From positions 95,572 to 159,571 of the forward strand of contig JBIQJI010000005.1 of assembly GCA_044507605.1 (NCBI GenBank): a DNA stretch of 64,000 bases, written 5' to 3'. The DNA comes from Thermopolyspora sp044507605. GTDB taxonomy: Bacteria > Actinomycetota > Actinomycetes > Streptosporangiales > Streptosporangiaceae. A program made the translations under genes and the position numbers. Within the stretch, counting starts at the first letter, position 1; each line of letters starts with the position of its first letter. The notes below the pieces were generated by a model. That model ran no database searches. It was not told the DNA's origin and saw nothing but the letters and a program-made list of their open reading frames with translations. Shown here piece after piece: positions 34,211 to 42,735 of the stretch.

Positions 34211-35158
34211 TCAGGTGGCCGCCGGGGCGGGGGCGCCGGGCCGCTTGACCACGCCGAGCCGCTGCAGCAGCCCCATCACGTCGAACTCGCCCCAGTCGGA
34301 GACGACCTTGCCGTCGATGACCCGGGTGATCGCGATGCCCGACAGGCTGACCTCTTTGCCGGTCGCCGGGATGCCGAGCCAGGTGCCCTTGTGGGTGCCC
34401 CTGCCGGTGAAGCGGGTCACGCAGCGCGACCCCTCGGCGTGCTGGGCGTGGATCTCCAGCGTCATGTCCGGCACGCCGTCCCGCCACGAGCCGACCAGGC
34501 GCTTCACGCCTTCGGGGCCGCGGGTGAGGGAGTTGCCGGGCGCGTGGCCGATGAACTCGGGGGCGAACAGCTCGTCGGCGACCTCCAGCCGCCCCTCGGA
34601 CCACAGCTCCTGGTAGAAGCGCCGTACGACGGCCTTGGACTCCTCGGCCGACCCGCCCTCGGGCAGCGCCGCGACGGCCGCCCACGCCGCTTCGGTGTCC
34701 TCGGGCGGGCCGGAGCGGGGCGGGGCCGGGATGATGCCGAGCTGCATCATCATTCCGGCGGCGTCCCAGCAGGTCCACGTCTCCGCGACCTTGTCGCCGG
34801 CGATGCGGTTGATCGTGATCCCCGACACCGCGCCGCGCTTGCCGGTGTTCGGGATGCCCATGAAGGGCTTGCTCTGCGTGCCCACGGCCACGTGGCGGGA
34901 GGCGACGTAGTCGCCCTCGGCGATCTGCTCCTCGACGGTGACGTGCATGTCGGGGAACCCGTCGAGCCACCGGGCGATGGTGCCCCGGGCCTCCTGCCTG
35001 TCGGCCGTGCCGGAGCGGCCGAGGGAGGTGTTCTCCCACAGCGCGTTGAGCCGGAAGTCGTCGGTGTAGAGGTCGTCCATGAAGGCGAAGTCGCCCTTGT
35101 TCCAGACCTGGTCGAAGAACGCGCGGATGATCGCCTTGTTCTCCTCGGTCGTGCCCAT
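34211..35158 (-). CDS. Tandem two-domain SnoaL-like protein
   Basis: A 315-residue protein with two NTF2-fold domains. Domain 1 (about 1-145) has KAIIRAFFDQVWNKGDFAFM and QSKPFMGIPNTGKRGAVSG. Domain 2 (about 165-310) has KAVVRRFYQELWSEGRLEVA and HKGTWLGIPATGKEVSLSG. The duplicated motif G-I-P-x-T-G-K shows internal duplication. ATG 35158 follows AAGGAGATC. A two-domain form could build an intramolecular pseudo-dimer. Together with its neighbours the operon encodes four such domains. Confidence 0.88.
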   Translation of the reverse strand: MGTTEENKAIIRAFFDQVWNKGDFAFMDDLYTDDFRLNALWENTSLGRSGTADRQEARGTIARWLDGFPDMHVTVEEQIAEGDYVASRHVAVGTQSKPFMGIPNTGKRGAVSGITINRIAGDKVAETWTCWDAAGMMMQLGIIPAPPRSGPPEDTEAAWAAVAALPEGGSAEESKAVVRRFYQELWSEGRLEVADELFAPEFIGHAPGNSLTRGPEGVKRLVGSWRDGVPDMTLEIHAQHAEGSRCVTRFTGRGTHKGTWLGIPATGKEVSLSGIAITRVIDGKVVSDWGEFDVMGLLQRLGVVKRPGAPAPAAT

Positions 35159-35263
35159 ATCGATCTCCTTGATCTGCTCGATCGTGCCTGTCGTGGTCGG
35201 TGGGAAGGCGCCGGGCGCGACCGCGAGGCGGCCGGCGTACGGCGATGGGCCGTGCGACCGGGC

Positions 35264-35779
35264 TCAGCGGCGCAGGCCGAGGCCGGTCAGCTGCTCGATG
35301 TCGTGGCGCCGGCGCAGCTCGGCGATGGCGTCCGGGCGGGGCGGCCAGCCGCTGGTCATGAGCTCCGAGAGCTCCCGCAGGTACTCCTCGTGGCTGGCGG
35401 GGGCCGCATGGAAGATCATCCGGGTGGGGGTGCGGCCCGGGTTCGCGAAAGCGTGCGGGCAGCCGGCCGGCACGTACATGAAGCTGCCGGGGCCGCAGCG
35501 CATCACCCTGCGCCCCTCGGGCGACTCCCACTCCCGCCAGTCGCCGCTGGTGCGCACGGCCGGCTCGAAGGCCAGCAGGTCGAGCTCGCCGTCGATGACG
35601 AAGAAGAACTCCTCGCTGCCGTGGTGCAGGTGGGCGCCGACGTCGAACCCCGGCCCGACGATGGCCTCGAAGGTCGAGCCGGCCGCGCCGTGCCGCGCCC
35701 CCGCCTTCAAGGTGATGCCGAGCAGGCCGGCGCCGATTCGCTCACCGCCACCGGGAGCCAGGACGAACCCATCAGACAC
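35264..35779 (-). CDS. Cupin-domain protein
   Basis: A 171-residue single cupin. Metal ligands of motif 1 are in DVGAHLHHGSEEFFFVIDGE; motif 2 is PGSFMYVPAGCPHAFANPG. I chose GTG 35779, preceded by AAGAAGGGA, because the longer open frame adds a basic stretch without cupin features. Cupins of this type act as small dioxygenases, isomerases or cyclases in secondary metabolism. It lies between the desaturase and the SnoaL genes in the leftward operon. Confidence 0.85.
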   Translation of the reverse strand: MSDGFVLAPGGGERIGAGLLGITLKAGARHGAAGSTFEAIVGPGFDVGAHLHHGSEEFFFVIDGELDLLAFEPAVRTSGDWREWESPEGRRVMRCGPGSFMYVPAGCPHAFANPGRTPTRMIFHAAPASHEEYLRELSELMTSGWPPRPDAIAELRRRHDIEQLTGLGLRR

Positions 35780-35977
35780 CGAAATCGATCCCTTCTTTGC
35801 CGGGGCGCCGCGACGGACGCCGTCGAAGAACGTCGCCGAACCGGGCCGGCCGGTGCGTCGCGGCCGGGGAACGCGGAACACGCCGGGGCGGCCGGCCCGC
35901 CCGCGGGCCGGGGAAGGCGTGCGGCAGGTGGAAGTACGTCGCGGAGAACCCGCGGAGAACCGCTATCGAGACGCCCG

Positions 35978-37528
35978 CTAGGCGGCGGGCGGGAAATCAG
36001 GGTGGTCGAAGCCGAGGCCGGGCAGCCCGGCCAGCCGCAGCGCGAGCTGCGCGGTGTGCATGCCGGAGATCAGGGCGCGCAGCGAGCCGGTGCCGGGCTG
36101 CGTCCAGTGCCCCGACAGCAGCAGCCCGTCCAGGGGCGTGACGTGCGGCGAGCGCTTGCCGCCGGTCTGCGTGGGCAGGTTCTCCCACCCGTACGCCGCG
36201 CCGTGCCGGTTGCGGGTGTGCCGCTCCAGCGCCCTCGGCGTCGCCGTCTCCAGGTAGGTGATCGAGTCGCGCAGGCCGGGGAAGACCGGCTCGAAGGCGT
36301 CCAGCACCTGGTCGGTGTAGCGCTCGGTCTCGCCCTTCCACGGCCGCCCGATGTCGTACGGCGCCAGCGAGTGCACGACCAGCAGATGCTCGCCCTCGGG
36401 CGCGAGCGAGGGGGACGCGAGCGTCGGCACCGTGCCGAACATGCCGCCCGGCCGGCCCGCCAGCAGGTCCCGGTACGACTCGTCGTGGTCGACGTGCGGC
36501 GCCCGGAACACCTCGTGCACCGCGTCCATCGCCCGCAGGTCCAGGCTGGTCGCGACGAACACGATCACGGCCGACAGCGACGGCTTCATCCGGTGCAGCC
36601 GCTTCATGAACCCCGGCGGCAGATGCTCGTCGCCGACCATCTCGGTGAAGGTCGTCGTGGCGTCGGCGTTCGAGACGACCTGCCCGGCCCGGACCTGCTC
36701 GCCGTCGTCGAGCTCGACCCCGGCCGCGCGGCCCCGCTCGACCAGCACCCGGGTCACCGACCGGCCCAGCACGACCTCGCCGCCGGCCAGCTCCAGGCCG
36801 GCGCACAGGGCGTCGGCGAGCGACTGGAAGCCGCCGTCGGGGTAGAAGCAGCCCTCCAGGTAGACGCTGAGCACGGTCGAGAACGTCACGAAGTCCAGCC
36901 GCGAGGGCGGCGAGCCGAGATACGGCCACGACACGCTCGCCACCGACTTCACCAGCGGGTCGTCGAAGTACTCGTCGAGCACCTGGCCGGTGGTGGCCTT
37001 GAGGTACTTGAACAGCACGGGGAACCGGCGCGCGGCGTCGTCGAGCCCGGCCAGGCCGAGCTGCGGCGGCAGCTCGTGCGCCTCCTTGTGCAGCCGTACG
37101 CACAGCCGGAAGAACTCCCGCAGCCGCTGGGCGTGCTTGGGGAACCGGGCGCAGTGCACCTCGACGAACTCCTCCAGCCCGAACGGCGTGCGCAGGTCGA
37201 AGCCCGGCAGGACGGCCTGGTAGTTGGACTCCAGCGGCACGAACCGGCACCGGTCGCGCACGCCGAGCCAGCTGAGCAGCGCGGCCGGAAGGGCGTGGTC
37301 GTGCCCCTGCGGGAAGACCGACATGGCGGGGTCGAAGGTGTAGGGCCCTCGCTTGAAGGCGTGGGCATAGCCACCGACTCCGGTGCCCTGTTCCACGACC
37401 AGAACGGTGCGGCCGGCCTTCGCCAGGCAGGCCGCCGCGCTGAGCCCGCCGATGCCGCCGCCGATCACCACGACGTCATAGGAGCTCTCGCGAGGTTGTT
37501 GTCGCTCCTGTCCATTCACGGTCGGCAC
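35978..37528 (-). CDS. Phytoene-desaturase-like (CrtI family) FAD oxidoreductase
   Basis: A 516-residue flavoprotein. The dinucleotide fold is YDVVVIGGGIGGLSAAACLA, then VVEQGTGVGGYAHAF. The C-terminal FAD contact is LDGLLLSGHWTQPGTGSLRA. CrtI-type enzymes desaturate, isomerise or saturate polyenes. Related proteins occur in clusters of highly reducing type II PKSs, where aromatising oxidation of a cyclised polyene is one proposed role. No carotenoid genes (CrtB/CrtE) are present, supporting a polyketide substrate. It is first in its leftward operon and divergent from the cyclase/STAND gene. Confidence 0.9.
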   Translation of the reverse strand: MPTVNGQERQQPRESSYDVVVIGGGIGGLSAAACLAKAGRTVLVVEQGTGVGGYAHAFKRGPYTFDPAMSVFPQGHDHALPAALLSWLGVRDRCRFVPLESNYQAVLPGFDLRTPFGLEEFVEVHCARFPKHAQRLREFFRLCVRLHKEAHELPPQLGLAGLDDAARRFPVLFKYLKATTGQVLDEYFDDPLVKSVASVSWPYLGSPPSRLDFVTFSTVLSVYLEGCFYPDGGFQSLADALCAGLELAGGEVVLGRSVTRVLVERGRAAGVELDDGEQVRAGQVVSNADATTTFTEMVGDEHLPPGFMKRLHRMKPSLSAVIVFVATSLDLRAMDAVHEVFRAPHVDHDESYRDLLAGRPGGMFGTVPTLASPSLAPEGEHLLVVHSLAPYDIGRPWKGETERYTDQVLDAFEPVFPGLRDSITYLETATPRALERHTRNRHGAAYGWENLPTQTGGKRSPHVTPLDGLLLSGHWTQPGTGSLRALISGMHTAQLALRLAGLPGLGFDHPDFPPAA

Positions 37529-37655
37529 ACTAACATTTCAGTTGGCGTCGGCAGCAACGCGCAGAACATAAACAATGGCGGGTGCGCGGCCGTCTTCGGT
37601 GCTGTCCATATTTGCTCGTAATATGGGCCGCATCGCCTTTGAAGGAGGACGGGCG

Positions 37656-37742
37656 ATGGCCGCCTCACAACGTATTCACGTGGAGATCGTTCAACGTATT
37701 CAGGGGATTGCCGTGTGCGGGAAGCAGACCCATGCCCGATAG
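37656..37742 (+). CDS. 28-codon upstream ORF, possible leader peptide
   Basis: A short ORF with a better ribosome site (AAGGAGGA at 37642-37649) than the big downstream gene. It begins MAASQRIHVEIVQRIQG and its stop overlaps the start region of that gene by 11 bases in another frame, so translation could be coupled. It covers a direct repeat CAACGTATTCA (37668-37678 and 37692-37702, 24-bp spacing), which may instead be an operator. No homologue is recognised. Confidence 0.45.
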   Translation: MAASQRIHVEIVQRIQGIAVCGKQTHAR

Positions 37743-40700
37743 CGACAGATCACGCGGCCCCACGCTCACCGTGGTGCTGTTCACGGATATGGTCGGCTCC
37801 ACCGCGATACGGGCCGAGCACGGCGAGCAGGTCGCCGAGGAACTGCGGCGGACCCACGACCGCCTGGTGCACGAAGCCGTCCGGGCGCACGAGGGCACCG
37901 TCGTCAAAGGGCTGGGCGACGGCGCCATGGCGGTGTTCCCCGGCGCGTCGGAGGCCATCGAGTCGGCGGTGGCCATCCAGCGGGGCGTGTACCGGCTCGG
38001 CCACCAGGACACCCTGCCCGCCGTCATCGAGCTGCGGGTCGGCGTGAGCGTCGGGGAGGTCGTGTGGGAGCAGGACGACTGCTTCGGCACGGCCGTGATC
38101 GAGGCGTCGCGGCTGTGCGCCGCCGCCAAAGGCGGGCAGATCCTGGCCAGCGATCTGGTGCGGGTGCTGACCGGCGGCCGGCTCGGCCCGCTGTTCTCGT
38201 CGGTGGGGGCGCTGACGCTGAAGGGGTTGACCAAGCCGCTGGACGCCGTCGAAGTGGCGTGGCGGCCCCGCGCCGGGCAGGCCATCGTGCCGTTGCCGCC
38301 CGGCCTGATGCGCGCCGACCGGCTGCCGCTCGCCGGCCGGGTCGCCGAGCGGGGCCTGCTCATGTCCGAGTGGAAGCGGGCCACCGCGGCCCGGTCGCAG
38401 GGCGGCGGCGGGCGGGTCGTGCTGCTGTCGGGGGAGCCGGGCGTCGGCAAGACCCGGCTCGTCCGGGAGGTCGCCACCGAGGTGCACCGGGCCGGCGCGA
38501 TCGTGCTGTTCGGGCAGTGCGACGAGGAGATGGGCGCCGCCTACCACCCGTTCGTGGAGGCGCTCGGCGACTTCGTCGCCGCCTGCGGCGAGGAACAGAT
38601 CCGCGGCATGATGGGGCCGCTCAGCGGCGAGCTGGCCACCCTCGTGCCCAGCCTGCCCGAGAGCGTGCCCGGCCTGGCCGGGCCGCTGCGGGCCGAGCCG
38701 GAGACCGAGCGGTACCGGCTGTTCGAGGCCGTCGTGGAGCTGTTCGCCGCGATGTCGGCCACCGCCCCGGTGCTGCTCGCCCTCGACGACCTGCACTGGG
38801 CCGACGCCCCGACCCTGCTGCTCCTGCGTCACCTGCTGCGCTCCAACGAGCCGATGCGGCTGCTCGTCGTCGGCACCTACCGCGACACCGACATCGGCCG
38901 CGACCACCAGCTCATGCATCTGCTGCCCGACCTGCGGCGGGCCGGGCGCGGCACCCGGCTGCCGCTGTCGGGGCTGAACGAAGACGAGGTCACCGAGATG
39001 GTCGCCTCGGCCGCGGCCCGCGAGCTCGCGGCCGACGAGGTCGAGTTCGCCCGCCACCTGCGCGCCGAGACCGGCGGGCACCCCTTCTGCGTCGAAGAGG
39101 TGCTGCTGCACTTCGTGGAGACCGGCGCGCTGCTGCGCGAAGGCGGCCGATGGGCGTCGACCGAGGCCCGCCAGGCGCTCGGCATCCCCGACGGGGTCCG
39201 CGAAGTGGTGGGCCAGCGGCTGTCGCGGCTGCCGCGGGCCGCCCGTGACGTGCTGTCCAAGGCGGCCGTGATCGGCCACCACTTCGACGTGCAGCTGCTC
39301 GCCGCCATCGTCGACGGCGGCATGGGCGTCGTGGTCGACGCGCTCGACGCCGCCGAGCCCGCGCGGCTGGTCGCGCCCGTGCCGGGCCGCGGCGACCGCT
39401 ACCGGTTCGGGCACGCCCTGGTGCGCTCCTGCATCTACGAGGAACTGCCCACCAGCAGGCGCCGCTGGCTGCACCGCGCCGTCGGGCTGGCGCTGGAACG
39501 GCAGACCGGAAACGGCGAGCGCCTGAACGAGATGGCGATCCACTTCGCCGAGGCCGCCGCCGTGGGCGAGGCCGACCGGGCGGTCGACTACGCCCGCCGG
39601 GCGGGCGACCGGGCCGTCGCCAGGCAGGCGTTCGAGCAGGGCGCCGCCCACTACGCGCGGGCCCGGCAGGCCCTGGAACTCGCCAGCGAGGCCGACCCCG
39701 AGCTCGCCTGCGACCTGTACCTGGCCGAGGCGGCGGCGCTGTACCGGGCCGGCGCCGACCGGTTCCGCGGCGTCGCGTTCGCGGCGGCCGACGCCGCCCG
39801 CGCCCTCGGCGACGCCGAGCGCATCGCCCGGGCCGCCCTGCTGTTCGTGCACGCCGGGCCGTCGAACCCCATGGTCAACGCGCGAGAGGTCGCGCTGATG
39901 GAGGAGGCGCTGGAACGGCTCGACGACACCGACAGCCCGGCCCGGGCACGGCTGCTGGCCGGCGTCGGCGCCGCCCACACGCGCATGCGGCCGGAGTCGG
40001 CGGCGCGGTTCAGCGGCGAGGCGGTGGCGATGGCCCGCAGGCTGAACGATCCCATGGTCCTGGCCGCGGTGCTCGCGAGCCACCACGCGGCCATCGCCGG
40101 CCCCGACACCATCGAAGAGAGCCTCGCCGTCGCCCGCGAAATGGTGACGCTGGGGGAGTTGCTCGACGACCCCGAGACCAGGCTGGCCGGCCACATGGCC
40201 TGCTACGCCAGCCTCGTCGCGGTGAGCGACATCGACGCGGCCGACGCCGCCCTCGACGCCTTCGAGGCCCTGGCCCGCGACCTGCGCCAGCCCATCTACG
40301 CCTTCCACGTCCTCCGGCTGCGCGCCGCGCAGGCGCTGCTGGCGGGACGGGTCGCCGAAGGCGAACGGCTGGCGACCGCCATGTGGGAGAAAGGACAGGA
40401 GACCAGCATTCCCGCCACCGTCAGAGACGCCATGCTCGCCGGGTTCCGCTTCCTCGTCCGCGAGGTGCAGGGCCGCCTGCCCGAGCTGATGCCCGAGGTG
40501 GAACGGCTGGTGGCCGCGCAGCCCGACTGGCTGCTCATGCGCGTGGTGCGGGCACACCTGTGGTGCGTCACCGGACGGCGGCGGCACGCGCAGGACCTGC
40601 TGGACGAGCTGAAGGCCGACCGGTTCAACGGCGTGCCGCGAGACCTGCTGTGGTTCGAGACGATGCTGCACCTGGCCGCGGTGGCCTGCGACCTCGCCGA

Positions 40701-41091
40701 CGTCGAGGCGGCCGAGGCGCTGTACGAACGTCTCGCGCCCTACGCGGGCCGCAACACCTTCACCGGCATGGGCTCGTTCGGCCCGGTCGATCGCCCCCTC
40801 GCGCTGCTCGCCACGACCCTGGGCCGCCCCGACGCCGCCGACCACCACTTCGCCGCGGCCCTGCGCCTCACCCGATCGCTGCGCGCCCCCGGCTGGGCGA
40901 CCCTGATCCGCCGCGACTGGGCCCGGGCCCTGCACACCCGCGACACCCCGTCCGCCCGCTCCCGCGCCCACCACCTGGCCGCCGAAGCCCACACCGAGGC
41001 CCAAGCCCTGGGCCTGACGGCCTTGGCCGAAGACCTGACCCACCTGATGGCCAACGCCCCCACGACCACCACACCACCCCGTCCCCGATGA
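37732..41091 (+). CDS. Class III cyclase-homology / STAND AAA-ATPase regulator with TPR-like region
   Basis: An 1119-residue protein. The N-terminal nucleotide-cyclase homology domain (about 12-175) keeps metal Asp residues (VVLFTDMVGST and GLGDGAMAVF) and the purine Lys. The transition-state Asn is Ile in TAVIEASRLCAAAKGGQ, so cyclase activity is doubtful. An AAA/STAND ATPase follows with Walker A GEPGVGKTRLVREV near 230 and Walker B LLALDDLHWAD near 345. The C-terminal half is alpha-helical and TPR-like (EAALYRAG, LARAALLFVHAG-type helices). No LuxR helix-turn-helix is seen. It is probably a sensory ATPase scaffold. Confidence 0.88.
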   Translation: MPDSDRSRGPTLTVVLFTDMVGSTAIRAEHGEQVAEELRRTHDRLVHEAVRAHEGTVVKGLGDGAMAVFPGASEAIESAVAIQRGVYRLGHQDTLPAVIELRVGVSVGEVVWEQDDCFGTAVIEASRLCAAAKGGQILASDLVRVLTGGRLGPLFSSVGALTLKGLTKPLDAVEVAWRPRAGQAIVPLPPGLMRADRLPLAGRVAERGLLMSEWKRATAARSQGGGGRVVLLSGEPGVGKTRLVREVATEVHRAGAIVLFGQCDEEMGAAYHPFVEALGDFVAACGEEQIRGMMGPLSGELATLVPSLPESVPGLAGPLRAEPETERYRLFEAVVELFAAMSATAPVLLALDDLHWADAPTLLLLRHLLRSNEPMRLLVVGTYRDTDIGRDHQLMHLLPDLRRAGRGTRLPLSGLNEDEVTEMVASAAARELAADEVEFARHLRAETGGHPFCVEEVLLHFVETGALLREGGRWASTEARQALGIPDGVREVVGQRLSRLPRAARDVLSKAAVIGHHFDVQLLAAIVDGGMGVVVDALDAAEPARLVAPVPGRGDRYRFGHALVRSCIYEELPTSRRRWLHRAVGLALERQTGNGERLNEMAIHFAEAAAVGEADRAVDYARRAGDRAVARQAFEQGAAHYARARQALELASEADPELACDLYLAEAAALYRAGADRFRGVAFAAADAARALGDAERIARAALLFVHAGPSNPMVNAREVALMEEALERLDDTDSPARARLLAGVGAAHTRMRPESAARFSGEAVAMARRLNDPMVLAAVLASHHAAIAGPDTIEESLAVAREMVTLGELLDDPETRLAGHMACYASLVAVSDIDAADAALDAFEALARDLRQPIYAFHVLRLRAAQALLAGRVAEGERLATAMWEKGQETSIPATVRDAMLAGFRFLVREVQGRLPELMPEVERLVAAQPDWLLMRVVRAHLWCVTGRRRHAQDLLDELKADRFNGVPRDLLWFETMLHLAAVACDLADVEAAEALYERLAPYAGRNTFTGMGSFGPVDRPLALLATTLGRPDAADHHFAAALRLTRSLRAPGWATLIRRDWARALHTRDTPSARSRAHHLAAEAHTEAQALGLTALAEDLTHLMANAPTTTTPPRPR

Positions 41092-41179
41092 GGACGCCGC
41101 CCCTCAGAAGCCCACTACCCCCGCCCACGCCCCCACCCGCACGGCACTCACCGGTGCACGCCCCCATGGCGCTCACCTG

Positions 41180-41963
41180 TGCAGGGGCACCTGCCTGTGT
41201 ACAGGGCACCTACCTGCACGGTGCGGGCCTGCATGGTGCGTGCCTACACGGTGCGGGCCCGCACGGTGCTCGCCTCCACGATGCCTACCCGCAGTGCCTA
41301 CCTGCACGGCGCCTGCCTCTGTGGCATCCATGCGCCACGGCGTCCACCTCACCGTGTCCGCCCGGAGGGCCGGCGATTTGGGCGCCGCGTCGGCGAGAAG
41401 CGCGACGGCGGGGATGCGGCGCCCGGATCGACGGTGCGTAACGCGGCGTTGGTGCCCGGGCCGAGCCTGGGGCCGGGGCACTCCCGTCTGTACGGCGCCT
41501 ACCTGCACGGCGCCTGCCTCTGTGGCATCCATGCGCCACGGCGTCCACCTCNNNNNNNNNNNNNNNNNNNNNNNNNNNNNNNNNNNNNNNNNNNNNNNNN
41601 NNNNNNNNNNNNNNNNNNNNNNNNNNNNNNNNNNNNNNNNNNNNNNNNNNNTTTGGGCGCCGCGTCGGCGAGAAGCGCGACGGCGGGGATGCGGCGCCCG
41701 GATCGATGGCGCGTAACGCGGCGTTGGTGCCCCGGCCGAGGCTGCGGCCGGGGCACTCCCGTCTGCACGGCGCCTACCTGCACGGCGCCTACCTGCATGG
41801 TGCGTGCCCGCACGGTGCCCACCTGCACGGTGCCCCTCCCTGATATCCGCGCTCCACGGCACCCATGTCACGCCGTCCACCCAGCGCCGATATGGGCGCC
41901 GCGTCGGCGAGAAGCACGACGGCGGGGATGCGGCGCCCGGATCGACGGTGCGTAACGCGGCGG
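41180..41963. repeat. Decayed repeat field: 55-bp and about 120-bp direct repeats plus pentapeptide-like codons
   Basis: A 55-bp block occurs identically at 41296-41350 and 41497-41551 (period 201 bp). A second block starting TTTGGGCGCCGCGTCGGCG recurs at 41377, 41652 and, with changes, 41891. Between them plus-strand codons read LHGAG, LHGAC, LHGAG, PHGAR, LHDAY and LHGAY-type units, matching the A-x-L-x-G phase of pentapeptide repeats, but no intact gene spans them. No other gene is visible between 41092 and 41975. Confidence 0.75.
41552..41651. other. Assembly gap (100 N)
   Basis: Exactly 100 undetermined bases lie inside the direct-repeat field. From the 201-bp period, the missing piece could be as short as about 26 bp or hold several more units. 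Open frames running through it are not real. Confidence 0.99.
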
Positions 41964-41975
41964 ATGTGTCAGGGG

Positions 41976-42518
41976 TCATGAGCCCTGGCGGGCCGACGCG
42001 GGGATCGAGGGCTGGGGCGGGGAGGGGACGGCCGGCTCGTTTTCGCCGCCGAGGCGGCGGCGGGCGGTTTCGCGGCGGCCGAGTGCGGGGGTGTGCTCCA
42101 TGACGGTCGCGAGGCCGAAGCGGGGCATGTTGTCGTACACCGACTCGCATTCGCGGGGGTCGATCTTGTAGGTCTCGTGCCAGACGCCGAAGGTGCCGTC
42201 GGTGCCGACGATCCGGTTGTACTCTCGCCACGCCGACAGGTGCGGCTCGGTGGGGTGGCGCGCGAAGCGTTCGAGGTCCTCGAACGTGCGCCAGTACTGG
42301 ATCATGCCGATGCCGCGTCCGTACAGGATGGGCTGGCCGCCGAGGAATCCCTTCTCGGGGTGGGCCAGCAGGGTCTTGTGCATGCGGACGAACGCCCGGG
42401 CGCCCATGCTCCACTTGCGGATGGACCAGAATCGGTTGATCTTCATTCCGATGAGGAACACGACGAACGGCTCGGCGGGCCGGGCCGTGTAGCGCCCGGG
42501 AAACACCTGAGCGGCCAT
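41976..42518 (-). CDS. DUF4188 family protein (putative monooxygenase-like)
   Basis: A 180-residue DUF4188 protein. Typical text is EPFVVFLIGMKINRFWSIRK, GMIQYWRTFEDLERFARHPT and AWREYNRIVGTDGTFGVWHE. The family is annotated as monooxygenase-like with a dimeric ferredoxin-type fold, but its reaction is not established. ATG 42518 has GGAGGTG upstream. The C-terminal 25 residues are Pro/Ala-rich and reach the repeat field. It is divergent from the aldehyde dehydrogenase gene. Confidence 0.87.
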   Translation of the reverse strand: MAAQVFPGRYTARPAEPFVVFLIGMKINRFWSIRKWSMGARAFVRMHKTLLAHPEKGFLGGQPILYGRGIGMIQYWRTFEDLERFARHPTEPHLSAWREYNRIVGTDGTFGVWHETYKIDPRECESVYDNMPRFGLATVMEHTPALGRRETARRRLGGENEPAVPSPPQPSIPASARQGS

Positions 42519-42735
42519 TGATAAACACCTCCGCGGCTCGTCACATTCACCCGTCGCCCGATTTTCGCGCGGGTGCGTCACCGGTTTTTCCGGAGAACCT
42601 CGGGCAGCGTAAGTCGGAGCCGGGAGAAAAGGCCAGATGTGCTTTTGCGGTGAACCGTGGGGCCGGGCTTGTGTCGGGTGCGAGCGCGGGATGAGACTCG
42701 CCGGGCAGGAATCCGGTAATCGCGGAGGGCGAGTC

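Noticed and set aside
32975..37621. 1548-codon open frame on the plus strand opposite the SnoaL, cupin and desaturase genes
   Set aside because: No domain is recognisable and the minus strand has five coherent genes with ribosome sites; composition artefact.
37750..41043. 1097-codon open frame antisense to the cyclase/STAND gene
   Set aside because: Repetitive Gly/Arg/His text without motifs; the plus-strand gene is clear.
41179..41955. Open frame running through the 100-N gap
   Set aside because: It depends on undetermined bases and on repeat DNA; no protein family and no ribosome site.
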